Part shown: positions 8,996 to 18,779 of the stretch, piece by piece
Layout of the letters: each line of letters begins with the position of its first letter
Numbering within the stretch: the stretch's first letter is position 1
Origin: Methylocella silvestris BL2
GTDB taxonomy: Bacteria; Pseudomonadota; Alphaproteobacteria; Rhizobiales; Beijerinckiaceae
Direction of reading: 5' to 3'
Length of the DNA: 64,000 bases
Assembly (NCBI RefSeq): GCF_000021745.1
Contig: NC_011666.1
Span: 62,001-126,000 of the forward strand
The notes under the pieces: generated by a model
What the model saw: the letters and a program-made list of their open reading frames with translations, nothing else
What the model was told of the DNA's origin: nothing
The model's database searches: none
Program-made: the position numbers and the translations under genes

Positions 8996-10276
8996 TCAGG
9001 CGGACCGGCCTTGCGATTGCGCGAGTCCGAGACCGACGATGATCGCGGCGAGCAGCGGCAGCCCCGGGCCGAACAGGCTGACATTCACGAAGGCGAGGAT
9101 CACCAGCGAGACAAGGCAGGACGCCGCCGCCGCGGAGTAAAAGGAGTCCCGGCCGCGCTTTCCCGCCGCGCGGATGAAATCCACCGCGAGGAGAAGAGCC
9201 GCGATCACGGCGCCCCAGAGAATGACGCGTCCCATCTCAATCGAAAGCTTGGCCGCGGCGGTGACGGCGCGCCGCTCCTGACCCTCGGCGTCGCCGAATT
9301 GGTAGATTGGCAGGATGGAGCTGAAGGCGCCGGCGCCGTCGCCGAAAAAGGGCGTATCGGCGAGAATGCGCTGAGTTAGTTCAATCGTGGCCGTGTCCTT
9401 CTTGACGAAAGCCAGGCGCGGATCGGAATTGCTCCCGGCGGCGCCGGTGACGAGAGCCAGGACAATGACCGCTCCGGTAATGCCGATCGCGCCGGCGCCC
9501 CAGCGGCCAAGGTTAAGCCGGCGCACGCTAAAGACGGCGACGAACATGACGAGTCCACAGGAGGCCGCGAAAATCAGCGAGCCTGAGTGGGCGAGCACGA
9601 CGGCGGCTACGCAAATGAAAAAGGCGATCAGCGCGGTGGCCATGGGATAGATGAATTTGGCGTTGCTGAAGCCGAGCTTCGCCCGCCGCGTCTCATGGCG
9701 CTCATAAATCAAACAGGCGCAGGCGGCGGCGAGAACGACGCCGAGACAGGCGCAGCTCTGCGCCTCTTCGCGTAGATCCGCGCTGCTCGGCGCGCCGACG
9801 GCTTCGATCACGATGAAGGCAAGCGATATCAGCGTCGCCGCGGCGGTGAGAGCGGTGAGAGTGACTTCGGCGCGATCGCGATTGATCGTCAGCGCCGTCG
9901 TCAGCAGAAGCGCGCCGACGAGACTAAGATAGCGGACCAGCGCCAGCGCCGTCGCGCCGATGTCGACGCTGATGCTCCCCCAGATCGGCGTGGGAAACCC
10001 TGCCTTGACGCTGGCCCAGACCGGATGGGCCAGCGGAGCCGGAGCCGGCGCCATCTGCAGCAGAATCCAGATCGCCGGAATCAAAGCGCCAAGGACGACC
10101 GGCGTAACCAGCACGCCGAAACGCGCCGTCTCCAGCGGCGGCAGCCGCAAGGCGACGAGGAGGAGGCCCACCGCGACCAGAAGCGGGATGAAGGCCGCAA
10201 GCGCCGCTCCGTCGACGAAAGGCGTCACGAGGCAGAGGGCGATCAGTCCGAGCAGGAAGCCAAGGGCGACGAACAT
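8996..10276 (-). CDS. polytopic membrane protein, O-antigen ligase/polymerase-like
   Basis: 426 aa, about eleven predicted hydrophobic helices, with one larger periplasmic loop in the C-terminal third. That loop contains DTPFFGDGAGAFSSILPIYQ, which resembles the P/H-x-x-x-G-x-G-x-x loop motif of O-antigen ligase (WaaL) and Wzy polymerases. Those proteins join or polymerise undecaprenol-linked glycans on the periplasmic face. A ligase versus polymerase role cannot be decided here. The nearby fcl, gmd, Wza-like and WcaI-like genes support surface-polysaccharide work. Its promoter probably lies in the AT-richer 10277-10625. Confidence 0.6.
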   Translation of the reverse strand: MFVALGFLLGLIALCLVTPFVDGAALAAFIPLLVAVGLLLVALRLPPLETARFGVLVTPVVLGALIPAIWILLQMAPAPAPLAHPVWASVKAGFPTPIWGSISVDIGATALALVRYLSLVGALLLTTALTINRDRAEVTLTALTAAATLISLAFIVIEAVGAPSSADLREEAQSCACLGVVLAAACACLIYERHETRRAKLGFSNAKFIYPMATALIAFFICVAAVVLAHSGSLIFAASCGLVMFVAVFSVRRLNLGRWGAGAIGITGAVIVLALVTGAAGSNSDPRLAFVKKDTATIELTQRILADTPFFGDGAGAFSSILPIYQFGDAEGQERRAVTAAAKLSIEMGRVILWGAVIAALLLAVDFIRAAGKRGRDSFYSAAAASCLVSLVILAFVNVSLFGPGLPLLAAIIVGLGLAQSQGRSA

Positions 10277-10625
10277 GGCGATCGCTTGTCAAAAGAGATG
10301 GAAATAACCGCCCGTCTTGCCGTCGGCGGGCGGAGCCGGGAGCCTGACGCCCGTCCGAAAGCAGCAGCGTTTTCGGATTGAAGCCAGACGGCAGACTATT
10401 GAAATCGATCGCGATTACAATTCCGAACTGAATAAATCTAGCTTTATCGCTTTCGGTTGATTGCCTGACTGTTATCGCAACGCTGGCTAATATTCAAGAC
10501 GGCGCTTGCGATGCCGCGTTCATAATAAAACAAACGCTTAGCGATAGATCTGAACATGCTGCGCGAGGCCGCAGCGATGCCTGACGTTCGTTGTTTTGAG
10601 GTTGCGGCCGGGCCTTCCGTCCGCC
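10277..10625. other. 349-base intergenic region, AT-richer, promoter for the ligase-like gene
   Basis: No credible gene. The stretch from about 10380 to 10550 is clearly poorer in GC than its surroundings (for example the runs around 10425-10445 and 10520-10540), as expected for a promoter reading leftwards into the gene ending at 8996. I could not settle on a -35/-10 pair. Confidence 0.4.
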
Positions 10626-11591
10626 TCATGCGGTTGCGAGTTCGCCGGCCTTTTCGTGCAGGAACCAGCGGTACACTTCGGTTATGCCCTCTTCAAGGCC
10701 GGTCTTCGCCTGCCAGCCCAGCGCTGCGAGCCGTCCCGAATCCATCAGCTTTCGCGGCGTTCCGTCGGGCTTTGACGTATCGAACACGAGTTCGCCGCTA
10801 AATCCTACGACGCGGCCGACGATTTCGGCCAGTTCGCGAATGGTGACGTCGCAGCCCGCGCCGCAATTGATCGGCTCGTCGCCGTCGTAATGATCCATCA
10901 GAAAGACGACGGCGTCGGCGAGATCGTCGACATAAAGGAACTCCCGCAGCGGCGTTCCGGTGCCCCAGACCACGACCTCGGAACGGCCGGCCTGTTTCGC
11001 CTCATGGAATTTGCGGATAAGCGCGGGTAGGACGTGGCTGTTGGCGAGGTCGAAATTGTCGTTAAGGCCGTAGAGATTGCTCGGCATCACCGAAATATAG
11101 TTGCGTCCGTGCTGGCGCCGATAGGCCTGGCACATTTTGATGCCGGCGATCTTGGCGATCGCGTACCATTCATTGGTCGGCTCAAGCGGTCCGGTCAGCA
11201 GCGATTCTTCCTTGATCGGCTGCGGCGCGAATTTCGGATAGATGCAGGACGAGCCGAGAAAGACGAGGCGCTCGACGCCGGCGCGATGGGCCGCCTCGAT
11301 GACATTGGCCTCGATCACGATGTTGTCGACGAGAAAATCCGCCGGATAGGTGTCGTTGGCGAGGATGCCGCCGACTTTCGCCGCGGCGAGTATGATGACG
11401 TCGGGCTGCTCTTTGGCGACCCATGCGCGGACCGCCGCTTGGTCGCGCAGATCGAGCTCCGCGCGCGAGGTGGTCAGGATCTCGACCGGATCTCCGGCAA
11501 GCCGGCGCACGATCGCCGACCCCACCATGCCGCGATGGCCGGCGACCCAGATCCGCCTGTTGCGGGTTGCTCCCGTCGAAGCATCGGCCAT
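10626..11591 (-). CDS. fcl: GDP-L-fucose synthase
   Basis: 321 aa short-chain epimerase/reductase that turns GDP-4-keto-6-deoxymannose into GDP-L-fucose with NADPH. The Rossmann motif is [10 protein letters not shown] (residues ~18-27). The catalytic Ser lies in GSSCIYP, and the Tyr and Lys lie in YAIAK. Family blocks include [15 protein letters not shown] and [12 protein letters not shown]. It is 90 bases downstream of gmd on the same strand, giving a two-gene GDP-fucose pathway. ATG 11591 matches family length. GDP-fucose would feed surface polysaccharide; the WcaI-like glycosyltransferase at 24677 is a candidate user. Confidence 0.93.
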   Translation of the reverse strand: MADASTGATRNRRIWVAGHRGMVGSAIVRRLAGDPVEILTTSRAELDLRDQAAVRAWVAKEQPDVIILAAAKVGGILANDTYPADFLVDNIVIEANVIEAAHRAGVERLVFLGSSCIYPKFAPQPIKEESLLTGPLEPTNEWYAIAKIAGIKMCQAYRRQHGRNYISVMPSNLYGLNDNFDLANSHVLPALIRKFHEAKQAGRSEVVVWGTGTPLREFLYVDDLADAVVFLMDHYDGDEPINCGAGCDVTIRELAEIVGRVVGFSGELVFDTSKPDGTPRKLMDSGRLAALGWQAKTGLEEGITEVYRWFLHEKAGELATA

Positions 11592-11681
11592 GACGTCTCC
11601 TTGTGTTTATGTCTTGCAGTTGGAAGCACGGAGCGCCCGCGTCGCTGCGGCGGCGCCGACCCTCTTTGCTGCGGGCTGCGG

Positions 11682-12740
11682 TCAGACCCGCCCGCGCGCC
11701 TTCATCACGACCAGATCGCTGGCGACCATGTCGGACACAAGCTCGGCGAAGGTCGTCTTGTGCTTCCAGCCGAGCTTCTCGAACGCCTTGGTCGGATCCC
11801 CAAGCAGAAGTTCGACTTCCGTCGGACGGAAATAGCGCGGATCGATCTCGACCAGAGCCTTGCCGGTCTTGGTGTCGAAGCCGCGCTCGTCTACGCCTTC
11901 GCCCTTCCAGCCAATCGTCACGCCAATTTCAGCGAAGGCGCGTTCGACGAATTCGCGCACGGTATGCATCTCGCCCGTGGCCAGTACATAATCATCGGCC
12001 TCCGGCTGCTGCAAGATGCGCCACATGCCTTCGACATAGTCCTTGGCGTTGCCCCAGTCGCGCTGGGCGTCGAGGTTGCCGAGGAACAGCTTGTCCTGCA
12101 AGCCGAGATGAATGGCCGCGACGGCGCGGGTGATCTTGCGCGTCACAAAGGTTTCCGCGCGCGTCGGGCCTTCATGGTTGAACAGGATCCCGTTCGAGGC
12201 GTGCATGCCATAGGCTTCGCGGTAATTGACCGTGATCCAATAGGCGTAAAGCTTTGCCGCCGCGTAGGGCGAGCGCGGATAGAACGGCGTCGTCTCGCTC
12301 TGGGGAATCGCCTGCACCTTGCCGTAGAGCTCGGAAGTCGAGGCCTGGTAGAAGCGCGACTTCGCGCCAAGGCCGAGGATGCGCATCGCCTCTAGGATGC
12401 GCAGCGTGCCGAGCGCGTCCGAATTGGCTGTATATTCCGGCGTCTCGAAGCTGACCTGCACATGGCTTTGCGCGGCAAGGTTGTAGATTTCGTCAGGCTG
12501 CACTTCCTGGACGATGCGGATCAGGTTCGTTGAATCGGTGAGGTCGCCATAATGAAGAAAGAAGCCGACATCCTCTTCATGCGGATCATGATAGAGATGA
12601 TCGATGCGATCGGTGTTGATCAGCGAGGAGCGCCGCTTCACGCCATGAACTATATAATTTTTGGAAAGCAGAAGTTCGGCTAGAAGAGCGCCGTCCTGAC
12701 CTGTGACGCCGGTGATCAAGGCTACTTTTTTTGCAGTCAT
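11682..12740 (-). CDS. gmd: GDP-mannose 4,6-dehydratase
   Basis: 352 aa NADP-dependent enzyme making GDP-4-keto-6-deoxymannose, the first step from GDP-mannose to GDP-L-fucose. The Rossmann motif is [13 protein letters not shown] near residue 9. The active site has Tyr and Lys in [10 protein letters not shown], with Thr/Ser in STSELYGKV. Family blocks [16 protein letters not shown] and [11 protein letters not shown] are intact. I chose ATG 12740 ([11 protein letters not shown]) because the 14 residues upstream are not conserved in the family. It is followed by fcl. Confidence 0.95.
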   Translation of the reverse strand: MTAKKVALITGVTGQDGALLAELLLSKNYIVHGVKRRSSLINTDRIDHLYHDPHEEDVGFFLHYGDLTDSTNLIRIVQEVQPDEIYNLAAQSHVQVSFETPEYTANSDALGTLRILEAMRILGLGAKSRFYQASTSELYGKVQAIPQSETTPFYPRSPYAAAKLYAYWITVNYREAYGMHASNGILFNHEGPTRAETFVTRKITRAVAAIHLGLQDKLFLGNLDAQRDWGNAKDYVEGMWRILQQPEADDYVLATGEMHTVREFVERAFAEIGVTIGWKGEGVDERGFDTKTGKALVEIDPRYFRPTEVELLLGDPTKAFEKLGWKHKTTFAELVSDMVASDLVVMKARGRV

Positions 12741-12886
12741 AAGCGGCGAATACCTTTGAGCTCTTGCGGATCGCGCGCGCAAATCCGGGAGTTAAGTAGA
12801 GCGGGAGCCATAGCAGAAACGCGCGGTCTTGGCCAGCTTAGGGCGTTTGCACAACTGGCAAAACCGCGAAAATACTTTATCTCATT

Positions 12887-12914
12887 GTTTTATCGTATTT
12901 CTGATCGTTAAAAC
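12887..12914. promoter_or_regulatory. inverted repeat upstream of gmd
   Basis: GTTTTA (12887-12892) and TAAAAC (12909-12914) form perfect arms 16 bases apart inside the only AT-rich patch of the 264-base gap between gmd and maeB. With one mismatch the arms extend inward to nine bases. It could be an operator or promoter element for the gmd-fcl pair; no regulator is known. Confidence 0.35.
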
Positions 12915-13004
12915 TTGCAACTTTTACGATTGGTGTCTTGGTGGAGGCGCCAGACGCTGAAATATCCGCCAGAGCAACATCGCCAGACGAGCAAAAGCCG
13001 CGCC

Positions 13005-15332
13005 TTACGAGGCGATGGCGCGGTCCAAAGTCGCCGCCTGCGTCTTTGCGACGCGGCTCTGACTCTGCGCCTCGCCGACGGCGAAAGCCGTCATATTGAC
13101 GATGCCGCGCGACGTCGTCGAAGGCCGGATGATATGAGCCGGCAGCGCCCCGCCGAGCAGCACCGGCCCGACCGGCAGCGCATCCGCGATGATCATCGTC
13201 ATCGAGTAGGCGATGTTGGCGGCGTCGAGATTGGGCATCACGAGAATATTGGCCTCTCCCTTCAAGGTCGACGACGGCAGGATGTTGTCGCGGATCGCCT
13301 GCGACAGCGCCGCATCTGCCTGCATCTCGCCGTCCGCCTGAAGGTCCGGCGCGCGCTTGCGCAGGATTTCGAGGGCGCGGCGCATCTTCTGTGGCGAGGG
13401 CGATTCGTCCGATCCGAAATCCGAATGCGACACAAAGGCGATGCGCGGCTCGAGGCCGAGGCGCCGGACATGCTGCGCGCACATCAACGCCGTCTCGGCG
13501 ATTTCGAAATCGGCGGGATCATGGCGGACATGCGTATCGGTAATGAAAAGCGGGCCCTTGCTCGTGATGACGAGGCTCATGGCGGCGAAATCGGTGACGC
13601 CCGGCGCGAGGCCGATGATTTCGCGAATATAGGCGAGGCGCGAGTTGAAGCGCCCGTCCAGCCCGCAGAGCATCGCGTCGGCGTCGCCGCGCTTGACGGC
13701 GATCGCGGCGATCACAGTCGAATTCGTCCGCACCTTGGTGCGCGCATTGTCCGGCGTCACGCCGCGCCGGCCGGCGACTTCGAGGTAGCTTGCGACATAG
13801 TCGCGGTAGCGCGGATCGTCCTGCGGATTGACAAGCTCAAAATCCCGGCCGGGCCTGATCGACAGGCCGAAGCGTTCGAGACGCGTCTCGACCACGTCCG
13901 GGCGGCCGATGAGAATGGGATGGGCGATCCCTTCCTCGACGACGGTCTGCACGGCCCGCAGCACGCGCTCGTCCTCGCCCTCGGCGTAAATGACGCGCCG
14001 CGGGTCGGCTTTGGCCGCCTGCATCAGCGGCTTCATGATAAAGCCGGAGCGGAAGACGAAGCGCGACAGCGTCTCCTCATAGGCGACAAAATCGGTGATC
14101 GGCTTTTTGGCGACTCCGGTCGCCATCGCAGCCTTGGCCACCGCCGGGGCGATGCGCAAAATGAGGCGGGGATCGAACGGGGAGGGGATGAGGCTCAGCG
14201 CGCCGAACTGACGCGACTCCCCTTCATAGGCGCGCGCCACGACATCGGACGGAGGCTCATGCGCGAGCTGCGCGATGGCTTTGACCGCCGCGAGCTTCAT
14301 CGCCTCGTTGATGGTCGTCGCCGCGACGTCGAGCGCGCCGCGGAAGATGAAGGGAAAGCAAAGGACGTTATTGACCTGATTGGGATAATCCGACCGTCCG
14401 GTGCAGATCATGGCGTCGGGCCGCGCCGCGCGCGCCGCCTCCGGCTCGATCTCCGGGGTCGGATTGGCGAGCGCCATGATGAGCGGACGCGGCGCCATCG
14501 TCTTCGCCATGTCGGGCGTCAGCACGCCGGGCGCCGAAAGGCCGACGAAAATATCCGCGCCGCCGATCACGTCGGCGAGCCGGCGCGCATTGGTGTCCCG
14601 GGCGTAGACGGCCATGCGCTCGTTCATCGAAGGGCGTCCCCTATAAACGACCCCGTCGACGTCGGTGATGGTGATGTTGTCGGCCTTGGCGCCAAGTTCA
14701 ACGAGGAAGTCGATGCAGGCGAGCGCCGCCGCCCCGGCGCCCGAACTGACGATCTTGACCTCCGAGAGGGTCTTGCCGGACAGCTCCATGGCGTTGAGGA
14801 CGGCCGCGCCGACGATGATCGCGGTGCCGTGCTGGTCGTCGTGGAATACGGGGATCGACATGCGCTCGCGAAGCTTGCGCTCGACCTCGAAACATTGCGG
14901 CGCCTTGATATCCTCGAGATTGATGCCGCCGAAAGTCGGCTCCAGCGAGGCGACGATATCGACCAGCCGATCGACGTCGTTTTCCGCGATCTCGATATCG
15001 AACACGTCGATGCCGGCGAATTTCTTGAAGAGCACCGCCTTGCCTTCCATCACTGGCTTGGCGGCGAGCGGGCCGATATTGCCCAGGCCGAGCACTGCCG
15101 TGCCATTGGTGACGACGGCGACGAGGTTTTGACGCACCGTCAATTCCGCCGCCTGCGCCGAATCGGCGGCGATGGCGAGACAGGCCGCGGCGACGCCGGG
15201 CGTATAGGCGAGCGAAAGATCGTGTTGCGTGCCGAGCGGCTTGGTCGCGCGTATTTCGAGTTTACCGGGGCGCGGCGAGCTATGATAATGGAGTGCGCTG
15301 GAGGCAAGTTCCGACGTCATGGGCTGGGCCAT
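13005..15332 (-). CDS. maeB: NADP-dependent malic enzyme with C-terminal phosphotransacetylase domain
   Basis: 775 aa two-domain enzyme that decarboxylates malate to pyruvate, feeding gluconeogenesis or NADPH supply. The malic domain (residues ~15-150) carries SLAYTPGVA and [12 protein letters not shown], with [10 protein letters not shown] before the NAD(P)-binding domain (~165-400). The C-terminal part (~430-770) is a PTA/PTB-like domain ([38 protein letters not shown]) that in related proteins regulates rather than makes acetyl-phosphate. I chose ATG 15332, eight bases after AAAGGAC, over the first in-frame start. It is divergent from panC and stands alone. Confidence 0.93.
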   Translation of the reverse strand: MAQPMTSELASSALHYHSSPRPGKLEIRATKPLGTQHDLSLAYTPGVAAACLAIAADSAQAAELTVRQNLVAVVTNGTAVLGLGNIGPLAAKPVMEGKAVLFKKFAGIDVFDIEIAENDVDRLVDIVASLEPTFGGINLEDIKAPQCFEVERKLRERMSIPVFHDDQHGTAIIVGAAVLNAMELSGKTLSEVKIVSSGAGAAALACIDFLVELGAKADNITITDVDGVVYRGRPSMNERMAVYARDTNARRLADVIGGADIFVGLSAPGVLTPDMAKTMAPRPLIMALANPTPEIEPEAARAARPDAMICTGRSDYPNQVNNVLCFPFIFRGALDVAATTINEAMKLAAVKAIAQLAHEPPSDVVARAYEGESRQFGALSLIPSPFDPRLILRIAPAVAKAAMATGVAKKPITDFVAYEETLSRFVFRSGFIMKPLMQAAKADPRRVIYAEGEDERVLRAVQTVVEEGIAHPILIGRPDVVETRLERFGLSIRPGRDFELVNPQDDPRYRDYVASYLEVAGRRGVTPDNARTKVRTNSTVIAAIAVKRGDADAMLCGLDGRFNSRLAYIREIIGLAPGVTDFAAMSLVITSKGPLFITDTHVRHDPADFEIAETALMCAQHVRRLGLEPRIAFVSHSDFGSDESPSPQKMRRALEILRKRAPDLQADGEMQADAALSQAIRDNILPSSTLKGEANILVMPNLDAANIAYSMTMIIADALPVGPVLLGGALPAHIIRPSTTSRGIVNMTAFAVGEAQSQSRVAKTQAATLDRAIAS

Positions 15333-15529
15333 TCGGGATGTCCTTTTTGCGGACTTTATGATTGAGCGTCGAGCATTCAAGGCTTCATATGAGATACGTT
15401 GGCTTCGCGCCGAAGTCTATCGGCGGGACCTCGCAATCCAGGCGGAGCCGGCCCCGGCGTCAGCCTTGCTCCAGTCTCATCGCGCGGACGCGACGCGGGC
15501 CTGATTGTGCCGGCGCGGACGACTGAGCC

Positions 15530-16393
15530 ATGGGGCCCAAAAAACCAGAAGGCGCGCTGATCCTGCGCGACATCGGCGCCCTCCGCCTCGCCGTCGCCGG
15601 ATGGCGCGCCTCCGGTGAGATCATCGCCCTGACGCCGACGATGGGCGCCCTCCACGCTGGCCACGTCTCGCTGGTCGAAATGGCGAAACGGCACGCCAGC
15701 CGCGTCGTCATGTCGATCTTCGTCAATCCGACGCAATTTGCGGCGGGCGAGGATTTCGGCTCCTATCCGCGCAGCTTCGAGGCCGACGTCGCGGCGTTCG
15801 AGGCCGCGGGAGGCGACATCGTTTTCGCGCCGGCGGTCGAGGCGATGTATGGCGCGGGGTTCGCCACCGCAATCCATGTCGCCGGGCCGGCGCTTGCGGG
15901 GCTCGAAGACCGCGCGCGGCCGACGCATTTTTCCGGCGTCGCGACAGTGGTCGCCAAACTGCTCAATCAGTGCCGGCCCGATATCGCCGTCTTCGGCGAG
16001 AAGGATTATCAGCAGCTGAAGGTCATCACGCGTCTTGCGCGCGATCTCGATCTCGACGTCAAGATCCTCGCGGCGCCGACCTTGCGTGAAAAAGACGGCC
16101 TCGCCATGTCCTCGCGCAACGTCTATCTCTCGCCGGCCGAGCGCGTGGCGGCTCCGGCCCTTTACGGCGCCCTTGCCGCCTGCGCCGCGTCGATCCGCGC
16201 CGGCGTCGGCGTCGATGCGGCGCTCGATGACGCAAGGCGCGCCGTCGCGAAGGCCGGATTCATCATCGATTATGTCGAGGCGCGCAACGCCGAAACGCTT
16301 GAGCCCTTGCGCGGCGTCGCGGACGAGCCGATCCGCCTGCTTGCCGCCGCAAAACTCGGCAAGACGCGGCTCATCGACAATATCGCCGTGTAA
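15530..16393 (+). CDS. panC: pantoate--beta-alanine ligase
   Basis: 287 aa enzyme joining pantoate and beta-alanine with ATP to make pantothenate, the precursor of CoA. Signature blocks are PTMGALHAGH (ATP-binding HIGH-like), FVNPTQF, FGEKDYQQ and MSSRN (the KMSKS-like loop). Length is normal. panB and panD are not in the window, though a PanE-family gene lies at 36909 in a different context. It is followed at 27 bases by an acylphosphatase gene, so a short operon is likely. Confidence 0.95.
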   Translation: MGPKKPEGALILRDIGALRLAVAGWRASGEIIALTPTMGALHAGHVSLVEMAKRHASRVVMSIFVNPTQFAAGEDFGSYPRSFEADVAAFEAAGGDIVFAPAVEAMYGAGFATAIHVAGPALAGLEDRARPTHFSGVATVVAKLLNQCRPDIAVFGEKDYQQLKVITRLARDLDLDVKILAAPTLREKDGLAMSSRNVYLSPAERVAAPALYGALAACAASIRAGVGVDAALDDARRAVAKAGFIIDYVEARNAETLEPLRGVADEPIRLLAAAKLGKTRLIDNIAV

Positions 16394-16420
16394 CGGCCAG
16401 CGGATTTGGGAAGGCCGCTC

Positions 16421-16744
16421 GTGACGGATGCAGAAGGCCAGGGCGCGCCGGCGCCGGAACGAATCGTCCGCGTGAGGATCGGCGGCCGCGTGCACGGCGT
16501 CGGCTATCGCGCCTGGACGCAGGACCAAGCCAAGGCGCGCGGCGTCAAAGGCTGGGTGCGCAACCGCAGGGACGGCGACGTCGAGGCCGTTCTTGCCGGC
16601 TCGGCCGCCGCGGTCGATGCGCTTTGCGCGCTATTATGGCGCGGACCGCGGGCCGCGCGGGTCACGCGCGTCGAGGCAAGCCCGGCCGGCCCGGAGGATC
16701 TCGACGGGAGCGGCGGCGGATTTCGCCAGATCGCTACGGTCTAG
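16421..16744 (+). CDS. acyP: acylphosphatase
   Basis: 107 aa. Hydrolyses carboxyl-phosphate bonds in small acyl phosphates. The hallmark block VRVRIGGRVHGVGYRAWTQ contains the catalytic Arg (in GVGYR), and GWVRNRRDGDVEAVLAG carries the catalytic Asn. I chose GTG 16421 because it sits six to eight bases after GGGAAGG; the family is about 90-100 aa. It probably shares a transcript with panC. Confidence 0.9.
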   Translation: MTDAEGQGAPAPERIVRVRIGGRVHGVGYRAWTQDQAKARGVKGWVRNRRDGDVEAVLAGSAAAVDALCALLWRGPRAARVTRVEASPAGPEDLDGSGGGFRQIATV

Positions 16745-16874
16745 CAAGATTTCAACCTCATGCTCACGGACGCGTCCGCTCAAGCAAGCGGCCGCCCCTC
16801 TTGCCTGCGGCGGCTCGGCGTGCTTTGCCAGATGCGGCCAGCTTGACTGCGGCAGATCGGCTTAAGGATCGGCG

Positions 16875-17054
16875 ATGAGAGCGAAGTTTTCGCAATATGC
16901 AGTCCGGCGCGGAGTCTCTCCCGCGCGTCTGGCGCTTGGCGGTCTCATGCTGGCGAGTCTCGCGCTCGCCGGATGCGACAAATGCGGCGACCCGATCAAG
17001 TTCAACACGCCGAGCCTCCCGAAAAGCTGCTACGGCGTTAGCCAGAACAAATAG
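16875..17054 (+). CDS. small lipoprotein (59 aa)
   Basis: A 59-residue protein that is easy to miss. A basic N-terminus leads to a hydrophobic segment (GGLMLASLALAG) and a lipobox ending LALAGC, with the lipid-modified Cys at residue 34. The mature peptide has only 26 residues and two further cysteines, in DKCGDP and KSCYG, which may pair. ATG 16875 lies 130 bases after acyP. Similar tiny lipoproteins occur in rhizobia without known function. The intact lipobox and the clean stop at 17054 are my grounds for calling it real. Confidence 0.6.
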   Translation: MRAKFSQYAVRRGVSPARLALGGLMLASLALAGCDKCGDPIKFNTPSLPKSCYGVSQNK

Positions 17055-17139
17055 AAGGCGCACGTTCGGCAAGCGCTTTTTTTCGATCGGCGCCCTTCGA
17101 TTGATCCGTCAAGCGCCGACGTCGTCCTTCGAGCGGAAA

Positions 17140-17556
17140 ATGCGCAAGATAGCCGCCTTCGCCTCCTGCTTCATTGCATTCGCCGAGGCGCCGGCGACAG
17201 CGGCCGAAAAATGTCCGGTCGGCGACATCGCCGCTGAGAAAGCCGGCGGCTATGCGAACGCCGTCAAAGCCGCATTGGAAGACGCGCCAAATTGCGAGCG
17301 GGCATATAAAGCGCTCGCAGCCTGTCAGCTCGGCTCCTCGGGGGACAATGCGCTGTCCGACATCGTGCGATCGAAATGCGAGCCCTTGTTTCTGGTAAGA
17401 GCCAGCCCAGCCACGAAGCAGGCCTATAAAAAGGCGCGACAGCGCTGCGACAAGATCGCAGAGCGGAACGAAGGGTCAATGTATCAGGGTTTCGCGGCCG
17501 TCTGCCAGGCCGGAGCCGCGCGGGATTTCGCCCGTCAATATGCGAGACGGCGGTAG
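17140..17556 (+). CDS. secreted hypothetical protein
   Basis: 138 aa with a signal peptide (KIAAFASCFIAFAEAPATAA, cleavage near residue 23). The mature part is helical and alanine-rich with five or six cysteines (KCPVGD, NCERAY, ACQLG, KCEPLF, RCDKI, VCQAG), suggesting a disulfide-stabilised periplasmic protein. I do not recognise the family. ATG 17140 follows GAGCGGA. It ends three bases before the beta-lactamase start, so the two are probably co-transcribed and may be translationally linked. Confidence 0.6.
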   Translation: MRKIAAFASCFIAFAEAPATAAEKCPVGDIAAEKAGGYANAVKAALEDAPNCERAYKALAACQLGSSGDNALSDIVRSKCEPLFLVRASPATKQAYKKARQRCDKIAERNEGSMYQGFAAVCQAGAARDFARQYARRR

Positions 17557-17559
17557 AGC

Positions 17560-18435
17560 ATGATCGCCCGCCGAGACCTGCTCATCGGCTCGCTATTTGC
17601 CGGCGCCGCCCTGTTCGGCTTTCGCGCCGCGGCTTTTGATTTCGATGGCGAGCTGCAAGGGGCTCTTGCCGATCTCGAACAAAAGCATGGCGGGCGCCTT
17701 GGCGTTGCGATTCTCGATACCGCAACGATGCGGCTGATCGCACGTCGCGGCGACGAGCGTTTTCCCCTCTGCAGCACGTTCAAGTTTCTTGCCGCCGCCT
17801 TTGTCCTGGCGCGGGTGGATCGCAAAGAGGAAAGCCTTGCGCGCCGGATTATCTATGCGAGCGATGTGCTTGTGGCGCATTCCCCAATTACCGGGAAGTA
17901 TGTTGGCGGCGATGGTCTGACTGTCGGCGAGATCTGCGAGGCCGCGGTGACCGTCAGCGACAATACGGCGGGCAATCTGCTGCTCGACAGTTTTGGCGGA
18001 CCGGCCGGATTGACCGCCTATGTGCGTTCGCTTGGGGATAATTTCACGCGGATCGATCGACGGGAAACCGAGCTGAACGAAGCCGCGCCCGGCGATCCGC
18101 GCGACACGACCACCCCGCTTGCGATGCTCGAGATTCTACACAAGACCGTTCTGGGGACATCGCTATCCGCCCCGTCTCGTCAACAAATGATCGCGTGGCT
18201 CGTCGCCAATACGACCGGCGGTCAACGTTTGCGGTCCGGCGCTCCAAAAGGGTGGCGGGTCGGCGACAAGACCGGCTCCGGCGAGAATAATACGACGAAT
18301 GACATCGCCATCATCTGGCCGCCTCAGCGCGCGCCACTGATCGTGACTGCCTATTACACGGAAGCTCGCGCATCCGCCGTCGAACGCGATGCGGTATTGT
18401 CAGAGGTGGGGCGGCTCGCCGCGGATTTGAATTGA
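17560..18435 (+). CDS. class A beta-lactamase, Tat-exported
   Basis: 291 aa serine beta-lactamase that opens penicillin and cephalosporin rings in the periplasm. All class A elements are present: STFK (Ser72, Lys75), SDN (133-135), ETELN (Glu169, the omega-loop base) and KTG (237-239). The leader MIARRDLLIG followed by a hydrophobic stretch looks like a twin-arginine signal, as in L2-type enzymes. A Cys precedes the active Ser, but the partner Cys after KTG seen in KPC/SME carbapenemases is absent (KTGSG), so carbapenemase activity is not suggested. No ampR-like regulator is adjacent. It ends 25 bases before the duplicated rluC fragment. Confidence 0.9.
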   Translation: MIARRDLLIGSLFAGAALFGFRAAAFDFDGELQGALADLEQKHGGRLGVAILDTATMRLIARRGDERFPLCSTFKFLAAAFVLARVDRKEESLARRIIYASDVLVAHSPITGKYVGGDGLTVGEICEAAVTVSDNTAGNLLLDSFGGPAGLTAYVRSLGDNFTRIDRRETELNEAAPGDPRDTTTPLAMLEILHKTVLGTSLSAPSRQQMIAWLVANTTGGQRLRSGAPKGWRVGDKTGSGENNTTNDIAIIWPPQRAPLIVTAYYTEARASAVERDAVLSEVGRLAADLN

Positions 18436-18460
18436 AATCGCATGGATCGGCGTCCGGCCT

Positions 18461-18728
18461 CTATTCCGGCGCGCCCCTCGATCGGGTCGTACTGCTTGAC
18501 GTCGAAGCCGAACGTCTCGAAGGAATTCGCCATATGCGGCGGCAGCGGCGCAGTGACGCCCAAAACGCCGCCGCGCGGATGCGGCGGCGCCAGGCCCCGC
18601 GCCAGCAGATGCAGCTTGCGTCCGATGGTCTCGGGAATGGCGCGCAGCGGATCGTTTCGGCGCGGATCGGTTTTGGGCCGCAGCCCATATTTCGGATTGC
18701 CGATGATCGGATGATCGATCGCCTTGGC
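18461..18728 (-). pseudogene. duplicated 3' fragment of rluC
   Basis: This stretch is about 94-95% identical to the 3' end of the intact rluC at 19682-19948 by hand alignment (about 15 mismatches and one inserted C). It encodes a recognisable C-terminus (HPIIGNPKYGLRPKTDPRRN ... HMANSFETFGFDVKQYDPIEG). The inserted C near 18476 shifts the frame just before the normal stop, and the 5' two thirds of the gene, including the catalytic HRLDRDTSG, is missing. It is therefore a non-functional fragment. It forms a direct repeat with the intact gene and bounds the 18.7-19.7 kb insert. Confidence 0.9.
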
Positions 18729-18779
18729 GCCGATCACCAACCTTCAGCGATAAGGAAGATCGAATTTTCAAACGGTCCC

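Noticed and set aside
11034..12395. 453-codon plus-strand frame across fcl and gmd
   Set aside because: It spans two genuine minus-strand genes and the gap between them, with no recognisable domain.
12915..15365. 816-codon open frame on the plus strand opposite maeB
   Set aside because: It is the antisense image of maeB: arginine/aspartate-rich sequence without domains. High GC and codon bias keep the opposite frame open.
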